Program-made: the position numbers and the translations under genes
The notes under the pieces: generated by a model
What the model saw: only the letters and a program-made list of their open reading frames with translations
Told to the model about the DNA's origin: nothing
The model's database searches: none
Part shown: positions 14,225 to 22,772 of the stretch, one piece after another
How the letters are laid out: every line of letters begins with the position of its first letter
How positions within the stretch are numbered: the stretch's first letter is position 1
Assembly (NCBI RefSeq): GCF_000466385.1
Contig: NZ_KE952746.1
Location: 1 to 41,474, forward strand
DNA: 41,474 bases
Direction: 5' to 3'
Origin: Aneurinibacillus aneurinilyticus ATCC 12856
GTDB lineage: Bacteria > Bacillota > Bacilli > Aneurinibacillales > Aneurinibacillaceae

Positions 14225-16132
14225 TTAGCTTTTCTGTGCTTCAATTTCTTCCACCAGCATGTTCAGCTCAGCCCAACGCTCTACCTTGGCCTCCAATTCA
14301 GCATCAACCTTATTTTTCTCCTCGGTCAATTCAGCGAGCCTGCCATAGTCGCTTCCCGTCTGTGCCATGTCCCTCTCAAGCGTTTCGCTTCTCTGCTCCA
14401 GCTTACTGATTTCCTGTTCAATCGTCTCAAACTCCAGCTTTTCTTTATACGTAAGACGTCGCGGCTTTTCTTTTTTCTCCCGGGACACCGCTTCCTTTGC
14501 CTCCCGGTGTTCATTCATTGCTTTTTGGCTCTCTTCATATTTTCGTGCATCTAAGTACTCACTATAATTTCCATTGTATTCCTTAATGAGCCCGTTGCCC
14601 TCAAAAGCAAACAAACGCTCCGCCGTCCGATCAAGGAAATAGCGATCATGCGATACAGTAATAACGACACCCGGGAAGTTTTCAAGATAATCTTCAAGAA
14701 TCGAAAGCGTCTGAATATCAAGATCATTCGTCGGCTCATCAAGCAACAGCACATTAGGCTCTCCCATCAATACACGAAGCAAATATAGCCGTCGCTTCTC
14801 TCCGCCGGATAGACGCCCGATTAGCGTACCGTGTGCTTCAGGGGCAAATAAAAAGCGCTCCAGCATTTGACCTGCAGACAATGTCTTGCCGTCTGCCAGA
14901 TGAATCACATGCCCTGCTTCTTTAATATAGTCAATAACACGCTGACTTTCATCCATCTCCGTATTCTCCTGGCCATAATAGCCCATACGCACGGTTGGCC
15001 CCAGCACTGCTTCCCCGCTGCTTGGCACAAGCTTACCGGCAATAATCTTCAATAACGTAGATTTGCCACTACCATTCGGTCCAACAATACCAACACGATC
15101 TCCCGGTACAGCAATATAGCTGAAATCGTGAATAAGTGTCCGTCCGTCGAATGCCGCCGATATATGCTCAAGTTCGATGATTTTTTTACCCAGGCGTTGC
15201 GATTTCAATTCGATTTCAAGTGCCTGCTGTTGGGCCTGTGGCTTATTTTCCTGCAGCTGGTGAACACGGTCAATACGCGCTTTTTGCTTCGTCGTACGAG
15301 CTTTTGCCCCCCTGCGCAGCCAAGCAAGTTCACGCCGTAGCATGTTCTGACGAGTCGCTTCTGTAGCCGCTTCCCGTTCCTCCCGCTCTGCTTTCTTCTC
15401 AAGGAAATAAGTGTAGTTCCCATCATACGAATACAGGTTTCCTCGGTCGAGTTCTACAATCCGATTTACTACACGATCCAAAAAATAGCGATCATGGGTA
15501 ATTAATAACAGTGCGCCTTTAAAGCGTGATAAATAGCCTTCCAGCCACTCTACCGTCTCATTATCAATATGATTCGTCGGCTCATCAAGAATGAGCAGGT
15601 CTGCAGGGTTAATTAATGCGCGTGCCATCGCTACCCGTTTACGCTGTCCTCCGGAGAGCAGACGCACCTCCGCAGAGAAATGATGAAGACCGAGACGCGT
15701 CAATATCGCTTTTGCATTCGTCTCTACATCCCACGCCCCCATACGATCCATCCGTTCGTTCAAGTCGGCCAGTTTTTGCTGTAGCTTTTCATCTCCTGGA
15801 TCGCTGCTAATCCGCTCAATTGTTTGTTCATATTCTTTTACCAATTGCATGAGCGGCGAATCACCAGCAAAAATCTGATCCAATACCGTCCCCGCTTCTT
15901 CAAATACCGGATTCTGCGGCAGGAACTCCACGCGCATCCGATTGCCTATCGTTACCGTACCGCCATCCGGCGGAACGATACCAGCCAGCACTTTCAGAAG
16001 AGTGGATTTACCTGTACCGTTAACACCGATAATACCGATTCGTTCCCCTTCTTGAATACCAAGTGAAATATTGTTAAACAATGTTTTCATCCCATACGAT
16101 TTGGAAATATTCTCTACTGTTAAAATGTTCAT
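14225..16132 (-). CDS. ABC-F family ATPase (Uup/YfmR-like)
   Basis: 635 aa with two ABC ATPase domains and no membrane domain. Domain 1: Walker A GVNGTGKS, signature LSGGQRKRV, Walker B LLILDEPTN. A long charged linker follows (REEREAATEATRQNMLRREL onwards), then domain 2: GPNGSGKS, LSGGEKRRLY, LLLDEPTND. The last ~100 residues are a coiled coil, as in Uup and YfmR, which bind ribosomes and resolve stalled translation. Two starts are possible (16141 and 16132); the second gives better spacing from AAAGGA and the usual MNILTVENISKSYG beginning. Not clearly an antibiotic-resistance type. Confidence 0.9.
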   Translation of the reverse strand: MNILTVENISKSYGMKTLFNNISLGIQEGERIGIIGVNGTGKSTLLKVLAGIVPPDGGTVTIGNRMRVEFLPQNPVFEEAGTVLDQIFAGDSPLMQLVKEYEQTIERISSDPGDEKLQQKLADLNERMDRMGAWDVETNAKAILTRLGLHHFSAEVRLLSGGQRKRVAMARALINPADLLILDEPTNHIDNETVEWLEGYLSRFKGALLLITHDRYFLDRVVNRIVELDRGNLYSYDGNYTYFLEKKAEREEREAATEATRQNMLRRELAWLRRGAKARTTKQKARIDRVHQLQENKPQAQQQALEIELKSQRLGKKIIELEHISAAFDGRTLIHDFSYIAVPGDRVGIVGPNGSGKSTLLKIIAGKLVPSSGEAVLGPTVRMGYYGQENTEMDESQRVIDYIKEAGHVIHLADGKTLSAGQMLERFLFAPEAHGTLIGRLSGGEKRRLYLLRVLMGEPNVLLLDEPTNDLDIQTLSILEDYLENFPGVVITVSHDRYFLDRTAERLFAFEGNGLIKEYNGNYSEYLDARKYEESQKAMNEHREAKEAVSREKKEKPRRLTYKEKLEFETIEQEISKLEQRSETLERDMAQTGSDYGRLAELTEEKNKVDAELEAKVERWAELNMLVEEIEAQKS

Positions 16133-16197
16133 AGCCGTCATTGTCCTTTTTCTTGAAAAATTTTATCGCCGTTATACAACTTATTCTCCAATTATAA

Positions 16198-16227
16198 AAT
16201 AAAACTTCCATCAACGGGAGTTTTATT
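16198..16227 (-). terminator. 12-bp hairpin between moa operon and ABC-F gene
   Basis: AATAAAACTTCC (16198-16209) pairs with GGGAGTTTTATT (16216-16227), loop of six; on the minus strand it runs into TTTTATTTTATAATTGG. It may be a backup terminator of the moa operon or, because ABC-F genes are often attenuated, a leader hairpin of the ABC-F gene. A TATAAT sits at its exit. Confidence 0.55.
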
Positions 16228-16340
16228 CATCCTTCACCGATAGCTCGTTGTACACATTAAGCTTGTATGAGAAAAAATGAAGCTTTTTGGCCAGTCATCA
16301 TATAGTACAATGAAAAAAGTTTGAGTTGCTTCTTATTCAT

Positions 16341-16379
16341 AAAAAAGACCCGGGCACATATACGTTTTCCCGGATCTTT
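16341..16379 (-). terminator. Terminator of the molybdenum-cofactor operon
   Basis: AAAGACCCGGG (16344-16354) pairs with CCCGGATCTTT (16369-16379), ending on the minus strand in six T, directly after moaD. Confidence 0.8.
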
Positions 16380-16388
16380 CCTAATTTC

Positions 16389-16631
16389 TTATCCCCCGCT
16401 TACCGGAGGCAGAAACGCCACTTCATCTCCATCCCGCAGCATTTCTTCTATGTTAGCGAATTCTTGATTGATCGCCACCATGGCGGAAGGAATATGCGGT
16501 GCAAGCATCGGATATCGTTCTCCGAGCCATCGCTTCACATCCGCTGTCGACATTCCTTCCGTCCAGGGCAGCTTGATCGTCTCTTCGTCAGCTTCCTCCG
16601 CCATGGCCGCAAAAAGTTTAATCGTAATCAT
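16389..16631 (-). CDS. moaD: Molybdopterin synthase small subunit
   Basis: 80 aa, ubiquitin-like fold (MITIKLFAAMAEEADEETIKL) ending in Gly-Gly (PPVSGG), which is adenylated and thiocarboxylated to donate sulfur during molybdopterin synthesis. It overlaps the moaE stop by ATGA (16628-16631), so the two subunits are coupled. GGGAGG about nine bases upstream supports this start over the longer frame to 16733, which lies inside moaE. Last gene of mobA-moeA-mobB-moaE-moaD. Confidence 0.95.
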   Translation of the reverse strand: MITIKLFAAMAEEADEETIKLPWTEGMSTADVKRWLGERYPMLAPHIPSAMVAINQEFANIEEMLRDGDEVAFLPPVSGG

Positions 16632-17095
16632 AATTCGTGTCCTCCCATCTCCGGCTTTCCGGTTGGATACACTCTCGTCTCTTTCTGATCGCCTATCCAC
16701 GCTTCGCCATCTTCCCAATGTTCTTTTTTCCAAATCGGTACAATCTCTTTAATTCGCTCAATTGCATAACGCGAATATTCGTACGAGTCTGCACGATGTG
16801 GCGTAGCGACCGCGATGACGACAGCAATATCGCTAATCTCAAGCCGTCCGATGCGATGGGTAATAGCCACGCGTGCATCCGGGCACTTCTCCTGAATCTC
16901 CTGACCAATACGCGCTAATTGGCTTTCCGCCATCTCCTTGTAAGCAGCATATTCTAAATACAGTGTCCGTTTCCCTTTTGTTAATTCCCGCACCGTACCC
17001 ACGAACAAATTGACAGCTCCGCAGTTGGGATGGATAACTTTATTCATCACCTGCTCAACTGGAATCACTTCTTCAATCACTTCAAACAATTTCAT
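16628..17095 (-). CDS. moaE: Molybdopterin synthase large subunit
   Basis: 155 aa. Converts precursor Z (cPMP) to molybdopterin with MoaD. Family segments: GAVNLFVGTVRE, LEYAAYKEMAESQL, ITHRIGRLEISDIAVVIAVATPHR and the active-site Lys segment IKEIVPIWKKE. It overlaps mobB at 17092-17095 and moaD at its end, a chain of ATGA couplings that keeps stoichiometry. moaA, moaB and moaC, needed for earlier steps, are not in the window. Confidence 0.96.
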   Translation of the reverse strand: MKLFEVIEEVIPVEQVMNKVIHPNCGAVNLFVGTVRELTKGKRTLYLEYAAYKEMAESQLARIGQEIQEKCPDARVAITHRIGRLEISDIAVVIAVATPHRADSYEYSRYAIERIKEIVPIWKKEHWEDGEAWIGDQKETRVYPTGKPEMGGHEL

Positions 17096-17601
17096 TGTGT
17101 CTCTCCTTTAAGATGCGCCAGCAAGATACCAGCGATGCCCTCGATATCATTGACATCATATTGTGGATGCCCGATTTTCTCAAGTCGCTCCCAGGTTGCA
17201 ACCGCCAGCACAGATGTAACATTCTCCATAAGTTCGACATGTTCTGAATGACGAAGTACAACGATTTTCGGATAATCTGCAAACTTATATCCTTCGATCA
17301 GAACAATATCCATATCTTTGTAAAGGGGGAGCAGCTCTTCAATCGTGCGATATTCCTGTATCATAATAGCCGTTTTTTGCGCTGATGTAATTGAGACGAG
17401 CGAAGCTCCTGCTTCCCGATGCCTCCATGTATCTTTGCCCGGTTTGTCAACCTCAAAATCGTGTGCATCATGTTTAATCGTGCCGATTCGATACCCCTGT
17501 GCGCTCAAATAAACGAGAAGTTTAGTAATGAGTGTCGTCTTGCCACTATTAGAATAGCCTACGACTTGCAGTACAGGCGGATGCCTGTCTTCCTGTGACA
17601 T
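17092..17601 (-). CDS. mobB: Molybdopterin-guanine dinucleotide adaptor protein
   Basis: 169 aa P-loop GTPase; Walker A GYSNSGKTT (residues 15-23), then GTIKHDAHDFEVDKPGKDTWRHREAGA, a MobB family block, and IVLIEGYKFADYPKI. It assists transfer of the guanine dinucleotide cofactor to target enzymes, matching the NapA-like bis-MGD enzyme encoded upstream. TAGGAG precedes the ATG, and moeA ends 17 nt before it. Confidence 0.95.
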   Translation of the reverse strand: MSQEDRHPPVLQVVGYSNSGKTTLITKLLVYLSAQGYRIGTIKHDAHDFEVDKPGKDTWRHREAGASLVSITSAQKTAIMIQEYRTIEELLPLYKDMDIVLIEGYKFADYPKIVVLRHSEHVELMENVTSVLAVATWERLEKIGHPQYDVNDIEGIAGILLAHLKGETQ

Positions 17602-17618
17602 ATTTCTCTCTCCTATAT

Positions 17619-18872
17619 TTATTCTCCGACATTATACGGAAGCTGTAAAATCGTAACCTCTTCACCTTTGGCAGCTCCGCTTCCTCCCGGCGGGATGCGC
17701 ATTAGGCAGTTCGCGTCTGTAATATTCGTCACAACACCCGACTTGTCCCGTCCAACCGGATAAACAACAACTCGTCCATCTTCGATAGCCCATGAACTGC
17801 GGACGAATCGATCGAATGGAGACGGTTTCTTCATATCTACACCTAATATGGCTTTCGTCTCTGGCAAATGCACTTCTGGCTTGCCTTGCATCGCTGCCAG
17901 AAGCGGACGAACAAACAGCTCGAATCCTACGAAACAAGCCCCCGGGTTGCCGGATAATCCGAAAATAAATTGATCGTTATAGCGCGCTGCCGATGTAACA
18001 CTCCCCGGACGCATCGCGATTTTATTAAACAGCAATTGCGCATCGAGCCGATTGAACACTTCTACCATAATATCGAAATCTCCAACCGAAACACCGCCTG
18101 ATGTAATGAGCATATCTGTTTCCTCAAGGATCATGAGAATGCGCTCTACTGCCTTATCAGGGTCGTCTTCAAGATTGCCGTATAAAATAGGTACTCCCCC
18201 TGCCTGGCGCACCTGGCTTGCAGTCATATAGCTGTTACTGTTGCGGATTTTCCCATAGCGAAGCGGCTCTTCCGGCATGAGAAGTTCTGAACCTGTCGCA
18301 AGAATACCAATTCTGGGCAAGCGGTATACCGGAACTTCTGCATAGCCAAACGTTGCAAGTATTGCCATCTCTCCAGGTCCAATCCGCTTCCCGGCTTCGA
18401 TAAGCAAATCTCCCGCTTTCTTCTCTTCGCCAAGCTGAATAATATTTTCTCCTGGCTCCATCTCTTTCTTCACGCCAACATAACGCTCCACCCGCTCTTC
18501 ATTCTCCGTTGTCATCTCAAACATGATAACGCAGTCAGCCCCTTGCGGAATTGCTGCACCTGTCATGATCCGGGCAGCCTGTCCGGCCTCAACTGTAAAC
18601 GCCGGCTCGTCACCACAGGCGATGGCCCCTACAACCTCCAGTTCCACCGGCATAGCAGGGGTGGCGCCGCTTGTATCTTCAGCACGCACTGCAAATCCAT
18701 CATACGGCGACTTCGGAAAATGAGGCACATCATTGGTAGCCTGTATCGGTTCAGCCAGACGACGGCCTTCGCTCTCGAGCAGAGGAACCCTTTCAACCGG
18801 ATTTTTTTCAGCATACGCAAGCACACGCTCCCTTGCTTCCTCTACCTGAATCGGCTCACGATGAAATCTCAT
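17619..18872 (-). CDS. moeA: Molybdopterin molybdenumtransferase
   Basis: 417 aa. Inserts molybdate into adenylated molybdopterin. Family segments: DVPHFPKSPYDGFAVRAEDT, IMTGAAIPQGADCVIMFE, GILATGSELLMPEEPL, ITSGGVSVGDFD (molybdate/MPT site), and IFGLSGNPGACFVGFELFVRP. Start overlaps the mobA stop by ATGA (18869-18872), with AAAGGGGAG upstream. Cotranscribed with mobA, mobB, moaE and moaD. Confidence 0.96.
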   Translation of the reverse strand: MRFHREPIQVEEARERVLAYAEKNPVERVPLLESEGRRLAEPIQATNDVPHFPKSPYDGFAVRAEDTSGATPAMPVELEVVGAIACGDEPAFTVEAGQAARIMTGAAIPQGADCVIMFEMTTENEERVERYVGVKKEMEPGENIIQLGEEKKAGDLLIEAGKRIGPGEMAILATFGYAEVPVYRLPRIGILATGSELLMPEEPLRYGKIRNSNSYMTASQVRQAGGVPILYGNLEDDPDKAVERILMILEETDMLITSGGVSVGDFDIMVEVFNRLDAQLLFNKIAMRPGSVTSAARYNDQFIFGLSGNPGACFVGFELFVRPLLAAMQGKPEVHLPETKAILGVDMKKPSPFDRFVRSSWAIEDGRVVVYPVGRDKSGVVTNITDANCLMRIPPGGSGAAKGEEVTILQLPYNVGE

Positions 18873-19456
18873 ACTCTCTCCCCTTTTTGAAATTCGTCAT
18901 AATCTTGTACAGTATTTATATTGCAAAAAGGATCGGTTGGAAAGCTCAGCGTCGCATCCCACGCAAACGTGCGCCTGCCATCGATCAAATCGAACATTCG
19001 CCTGCGTCCATCCTTAAGAAGTGCCTCAGCAAACGGCCATACGCGTCGATGGTACAGGGCGCACAACGGGTGTGCCCTTCCGCTCCATACAGGGTAAATA
19101 ATGTCGTATTCCTTCTCAAGCATGGATGCCCTGTCACATAATTGAAGCACCACGTCTGCTTCTAATGCTGGCATATCGCATGCGACGACGAACAAAATAT
19201 CGGAAGTTGCAACACGCATCGCAGTCACAATACCGCCCAATGGTCCCTGTCCCGGGATATCATCAGGATAAATCGGCACTTCATTCGGTATCATTTTCAG
19301 CCGCTCTGGATGGTTGGAGATGATGACGCAGCGATCCATTACCGGGGTAAGCAAACGCCGGGTACGTTCGATTAACGGCACACCCTCTACAAGCAGCAGT
19401 TCTTTCGGCTGCCCCATACGAGAACTGTGTCCACCGGCCAGAATAATTCCTTCCAT
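18869..19456 (-). CDS. mobA: Molybdenum cofactor guanylyltransferase
   Basis: 195 aa, Rossmann-like nucleotidyltransferase. GTP-binding N-terminus IILAGGHSSRMGQPKELLLVEG and the IYPDDIPGQGPLGGIVTAM and FVVACDMPALEADV motifs are present. It adds GMP to the cofactor to give MGD, the form used by the neighbouring nitrate-reductase-like enzyme. First gene of its operon, GGAG upstream of the ATG, own sigma-A promoter. Confidence 0.95.
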   Translation of the reverse strand: MEGIILAGGHSSRMGQPKELLLVEGVPLIERTRRLLTPVMDRCVIISNHPERLKMIPNEVPIYPDDIPGQGPLGGIVTAMRVATSDILFVVACDMPALEADVVLQLCDRASMLEKEYDIIYPVWSGRAHPLCALYHRRVWPFAEALLKDGRRRMFDLIDGRRTFAWDATLSFPTDPFCNINTVQDYDEFQKGERV

Positions 19457-19488
19457 CCTGCTCGCTCCTTCTTCGCTAATGACTTCAT

Positions 19489-19517
19489 TTTATATTGTAG
19501 CGCATTTTTTCTGACAA
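19489..19517 (-). promoter_or_regulatory. Promoter of mobA operon
   Basis: Minus-strand TTGTCA (19517-19512), 17-bp spacer, TATAAA (19494-19489). No Fnr box was seen here, unlike the upstream reductase operon, so cofactor synthesis may be constitutive. Confidence 0.7.
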
Positions 19518-19560
19518 GCCCATTAAAGATACGCTTACACAGCAAATTGCTTCAAAGTAA

Positions 19561-19597
19561 AAAACGAGACGTATCATGTTGTGCGTCTCGCCTTTTT
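19561..19597 (-). terminator. Terminator after the 190-aa gene
   Basis: CGAGACG (19565-19571) pairs with CGTCTCG (19584-19590); on the minus strand it ends in six T. It separates the reductase block from mobA. Confidence 0.8.
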
Positions 19598-19601
19598 ATC
19601 T

Positions 19602-20174
19602 TCACGCTTTCTCTGGTTCAATCCATTCCCCGGTTGCCTCCACGATAACATGCGGACTGGCCGAAAGTTTACACGTTCCCTCCTCTGTCTTCAATCGGCA
19701 CGAGCTGATGCGTATAATTCCTTCCGCATCTTCAGCAGTGTCATAGGAAAGCAGAACGCCTTCTCCAAGTTGGTTGTACATTGTATCGTACACCCGTACA
19801 TGCGTATCTTGAATTGCGTTGAAACGAGCGGCATGCAGAAAACTAATCCAGCGCTCCCAGTTACAGAACAGGCTCGTCTTCGTACCATCCTGTAAATAGC
19901 CGATATGATAATCAGTTTCCGAAATCATACCGCCTGCTCGATTTTTTACATCAACAATCATGCGACGCACCGTTTCCAGGGCGGGAAGCGAAAGTTGCTC
20001 GTTAATATAAAACGTCACTGTCTTATCCATAGCGACTTGGACCGTATTCTCCCGGTGTTCGATAAAATAAGAATAATCATTAAGCGTTTTCTGATGATAT
20101 CCCAGCTCTTGCAGCAAATTCGTAATAACAAAAAAATCAGCGTCCGGCTCCCGGATAAAAACAGTATAAGGCAT
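19602..20174 (-). CDS. Unknown protein encoded between narK and mobA
   Basis: 190 aa, mixed alpha/beta, no signal peptide, membrane segment or cysteine pattern. Two roughly similar parts can be imagined (FIREPDADFFVITNLLQEL..., then SYDTAEDAEGIIRISSCRL...VIVEATGEWIEP), but no family is recognised. GAGGAGGAG lies just before the ATG. It is downstream of narK past a hairpin and ends at a terminator, so it may be read at reduced level from the reductase operon. A role in reductase assembly or nitrate handling is only suggested by position. Confidence 0.7.
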   Translation of the reverse strand: MPYTVFIREPDADFFVITNLLQELGYHQKTLNDYSYFIEHRENTVQVAMDKTVTFYINEQLSLPALETVRRMIVDVKNRAGGMISETDYHIGYLQDGTKTSLFCNWERWISFLHAARFNAIQDTHVRVYDTMYNQLGEGVLLSYDTAEDAEGIIRISSCRLKTEEGTCKLSASPHVIVEATGEWIEPEKA

Positions 20175-20197
20175 ATACTCTCCTCCTCTATGAACGC

Positions 20198-20231
20198 AAG
20201 GAAGCTCCCACGTCTTTATGAGAGCTTCCTT
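20198..20231 (-). terminator. Hairpin after narK
   Basis: AAGGAAGCTC (20198-20207) pairs with GAGCTTCCTT (20222-20231), loop of 14. The T-run on the minus side is poor, so partial readthrough into the 190-aa gene is likely. Confidence 0.55.
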
Positions 20232-20247
20232 TATTCTTTTCGATGAC

Positions 20248-21432
20248 TTACAGTGCTTGTTTCTTTACAAATGAATGATTGTTTTTCGTGTCGAAAAAAC
20301 GTTTATTCAATACAAAGCAAAGAATGGCGAAGCCAACAAAGAAGAAGAAGCCCAGGAAGTAGGAATCCGTCATGTCCTTTACTGTTCCCATCACAATTGG
20401 CGGAAAGAAGCCGCCCAGTCCACCGGCTGCACCTACGAATCCGGTCACTGCGCCCGTGCTTCCCGGAAACAAGGTCGGGACCAGCTTAAATACAGCGCCG
20501 TTGCCGATACCGGCTAAAAACGATATGGTTAAGCATCCGACAGAGAATGCGATCATGTTCTCCGTCATAAATGAAACGAGTGCACCGGACAATACCATCA
20601 TCAAAAACACATAAGTGAGCACACGTCCTGCACCGATTTTATCACCCAGGTATCCGCCAATCGGACGCATCAACGTGGCAATCACGACGAATCCGGCGGC
20701 ACGAAGCCCTGCATCTACCGCGGAAATACCAAATAAATCTTGTAGTAGCGTTGGCAAATAAATACTGAATGCAACGAAACTACCAAAAGTTAAAAAGTAG
20801 AAAATGGATAAAATCCATGTGTTTTTGAATTTGACAACGGAAAACGCCTGTGCAAATGTTTTTGTCTGTTCCGGCTTTGGTAGTTCTTCCGTTGTCAGCC
20901 AGAATACAATTGCTGTGATAAGAACGACGGCTGCCAGAATCAAGAATACACTCCCTAAGCCAAACGCCACGGCCAGCGAAGGAATCACAAAGCCAGCGAC
21001 AGCATTCCCGAAGTTCCCCATACCAGTGATACCGAGCACTGTACCTTGTTTTTCCGGCGGATACCAGCGCGATACATATGCAATCGCAATCGCAAAACTC
21101 GTACCGGCCATCCCGATGAAGAAGGCCCAGAACAGATATGCAGTATAACTGTTAGCAAAGCTAATACCAATGAGCGGAATTATCAAGAAAAGCATGAGCA
21201 TTGTATACATTTTCTTGCCGCCATACCGATCGGTCATAATACCAAGCGGTATACGCATAACGGAACCAAGCAGCACCGGTGTAGCGACGAGAATGCTTTT
21301 TTGAGTAGCTGTCAGTTCAAACAGCTTCTGTAGCTGGGACGCAAGTGGCGAAAGTGAGGCCCACACCGCAAAAGCTACGACCATCGCCAGTGTGGACATG
21401 ATAAGAGCAGATGTTTGGCCTTTCTTACTCAT
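20248..21432 (-). CDS. narK: NarK-family nitrate/nitrite transporter
   Basis: 394 aa, about twelve transmembrane helices, MFS NNP family. The loop motif MRIPLGIMTDRYGGKK and two glycine-rich nitrate signatures (GITGMGNFGNAVAG and LAGIGNGAVFKLVPTLFPG, continuing TGFVGAAGGLGGFFPP) identify it. It imports nitrate and/or exports nitrite. Start ATG 21432 overlaps the stop of the small membrane gene and follows AAAGGAG; the upstream in-frame starts lie inside that gene. Last transporter gene of the Fnr-box operon. Confidence 0.94.
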   Translation of the reverse strand: MSKKGQTSALIMSTLAMVVAFAVWASLSPLASQLQKLFELTATQKSILVATPVLLGSVMRIPLGIMTDRYGGKKMYTMLMLFLIIPLIGISFANSYTAYLFWAFFIGMAGTSFAIAIAYVSRWYPPEKQGTVLGITGMGNFGNAVAGFVIPSLAVAFGLGSVFLILAAVVLITAIVFWLTTEELPKPEQTKTFAQAFSVVKFKNTWILSIFYFLTFGSFVAFSIYLPTLLQDLFGISAVDAGLRAAGFVVIATLMRPIGGYLGDKIGAGRVLTYVFLMMVLSGALVSFMTENMIAFSVGCLTISFLAGIGNGAVFKLVPTLFPGSTGAVTGFVGAAGGLGGFFPPIVMGTVKDMTDSYFLGFFFFVGFAILCFVLNKRFFDTKNNHSFVKKQAL

Positions 21433-21668
21433 TGTTCTCTTCTCCTTTGGTGAGCGGATTTTTCTTTTTTTGCCCATCGTTTATATATATAAATCATAAG
21501 AACAGCTAGAAGCATCGAGAGCCCAGACACCCAAGGGATGCGCGCACCATGCTCCGCAAAATGCAATTCCACTACATACTGCAACAACAGTGCCTGGACA
21601 AATGTCAGGATAACCATCGCGTAGAAGTACGGCCTGGAAGGTCGGGACGCTTTCCCTATCTTAGACAT
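21429..21668 (-). CDS. Small two-span membrane protein of the reductase operon
   Basis: 79 aa from ATG 21668. Two hydrophobic helices (FYAMVILTFVQALLLQYVV and WVSGLSMLLAVLMIYIY) with a basic tail (KRWAKKEKSAHQRRR). It overlaps the Rieske gene by eight bases and narK by ATGA, so it is tightly coupled to both. Likely a small accessory subunit of the complex; no named family. Confidence 0.75.
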   Translation of the reverse strand: MSKIGKASRPSRPYFYAMVILTFVQALLLQYVVELHFAEHGARIPWVSGLSMLLAVLMIYIYKRWAKKEKSAHQRRREQ

Positions 21669-22197
21669 GATGACGCACCTTCCTTCCAATGGCGTATATG
21701 GCGCCGTTTCTTACCTCCAGCTCAATCAACGGCAATTCACGTTTCGGAGGACCTGCCAGCGGCTGGCCATTCTCGACTGAGAAAAAACCATGATGACACG
21801 GACAGACAAGCTTTTCCTGCTCAGGGCTCCAGAAAACGCTGCACTGTAGATGTGTGCATTTGCTGTTGTATGCTTTATACTTTCCGCTGTTCAGATGAAC
21901 CAGCACTGCTGGCTGACTCTCGTCCGGATAATTGAACACGACGGATCCGCCCTTCGGTACATCCTTCACATCAGCGATTTTCACTTGCGGCAATGCTTCC
22001 TTTTTCTTGCCAGCCAACGCATGGATAGAAAACGGAAGCGTTGCTGCTGACATCGTCAGTCCAGCGGCAAACATCGCCTTGAGAAAACTTCGGCGATTAT
22101 AGTCAACATCTTCTTCCCGGTTGACGTTATCCACCAGGTGAAGCAGGTCGGATTCGGAATGTTTTCCAGTTTCGTGTTTAGGCATGGCACATGACAC
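21661..22197 (-). CDS. TAT-exported Rieske [2Fe-2S] protein
   Basis: 178 aa. Twin-arginine signal-anchor NRRSFLKAMFAAGLTMSAA (R35-R36) followed by a Rieske domain: C114-T-H116-L-Q-C119 and C132-P-C134-H135. Ligands are C114, H116, C132 and H135, with C119-C134 as the expected disulfide. The protein should sit on the outer membrane face and carry electrons from quinol. A Rieske subunit is not part of canonical NarGHI. GGAG is only four bases before ATG 22197; ATG 22185 (MPKHETG) is an alternative. Confidence 0.9.
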   Translation of the reverse strand: MSCAMPKHETGKHSESDLLHLVDNVNREEDVDYNRRSFLKAMFAAGLTMSAATLPFSIHALAGKKKEALPQVKIADVKDVPKGGSVVFNYPDESQPAVLVHLNSGKYKAYNSKCTHLQCSVFWSPEQEKLVCPCHHGFFSVENGQPLAGPPKRELPLIELEVRNGAIYAIGRKVRHHV

Positions 22198-22216
22198 TCC
22201 TTCCAGTTTCGTGCCG

Positions 22217-22759
22217 TTATTCGGTATAGACGCCGAACGTTTCGGGGACGAAGTTCCATTTGTTTTGCTCGGTTGGCTTTTTGCCTTGCAACAAATTGGA
22301 TTGGGCTCGCTTGCGGCGCAGCTCCATCATTTCTTCAAAACCGATGAAACGGATTGCTTCCGATGGGCACACCGACGCACACATAGGCGAGATGTCCTGC
22401 GACGTACGTTCATAGCACATGTCACATTTATACATGATGTTCTTCTCGAAATCGAACTTTGGAATACCGAACGGACAACCAAATGTACAGTTACGGCAAC
22501 CGATGCACTTTTCTTCCATCGCGGAAAGCACCACGCCGTCCTTCGTAATCTGAATGGCGTTAGCCGGACAAACCCTGGCACAGGCCGGGTCTTTGCAGTG
22601 CATGCACATCATCGGGAATGTCTGCCGACTTTCCATAAAATCGATATATTCCACATAATTACGCTCTTTCGCATCGTGTCCGCCACACTCCCGGCAAGCC
22701 GCCTGACAGGCGCGGCAGCCAATGCAACGTTCAAATTCAAGATACAGCACTCGATCCAT
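22217..22759 (-). CDS. Ferredoxin-like subunit with four [4Fe-4S] clusters
   Basis: 180 aa of the NrfC/HycB/FdhB type. Four cysteine groups: CIGCRACQAAC, CMHCKDPACARVCP, CIGCRNCTFGCP and CDMC...CASVCP. It would pass electrons from the membrane to the molybdenum subunit. No signal peptide, so it is cytosolic. 13 nt separate it from the catalytic gene and 19 nt from the Rieske gene. Confidence 0.93.
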   Translation of the reverse strand: MDRVLYLEFERCIGCRACQAACRECGGHDAKERNYVEYIDFMESRQTFPMMCMHCKDPACARVCPANAIQITKDGVVLSAMEEKCIGCRNCTFGCPFGIPKFDFEKNIMYKCDMCYERTSQDISPMCASVCPSEAIRFIGFEEMMELRRKRAQSNLLQGKKPTEQNKWNFVPETFGVYTE

Positions 22760-22772
22760 GCTTGTTCACTCC

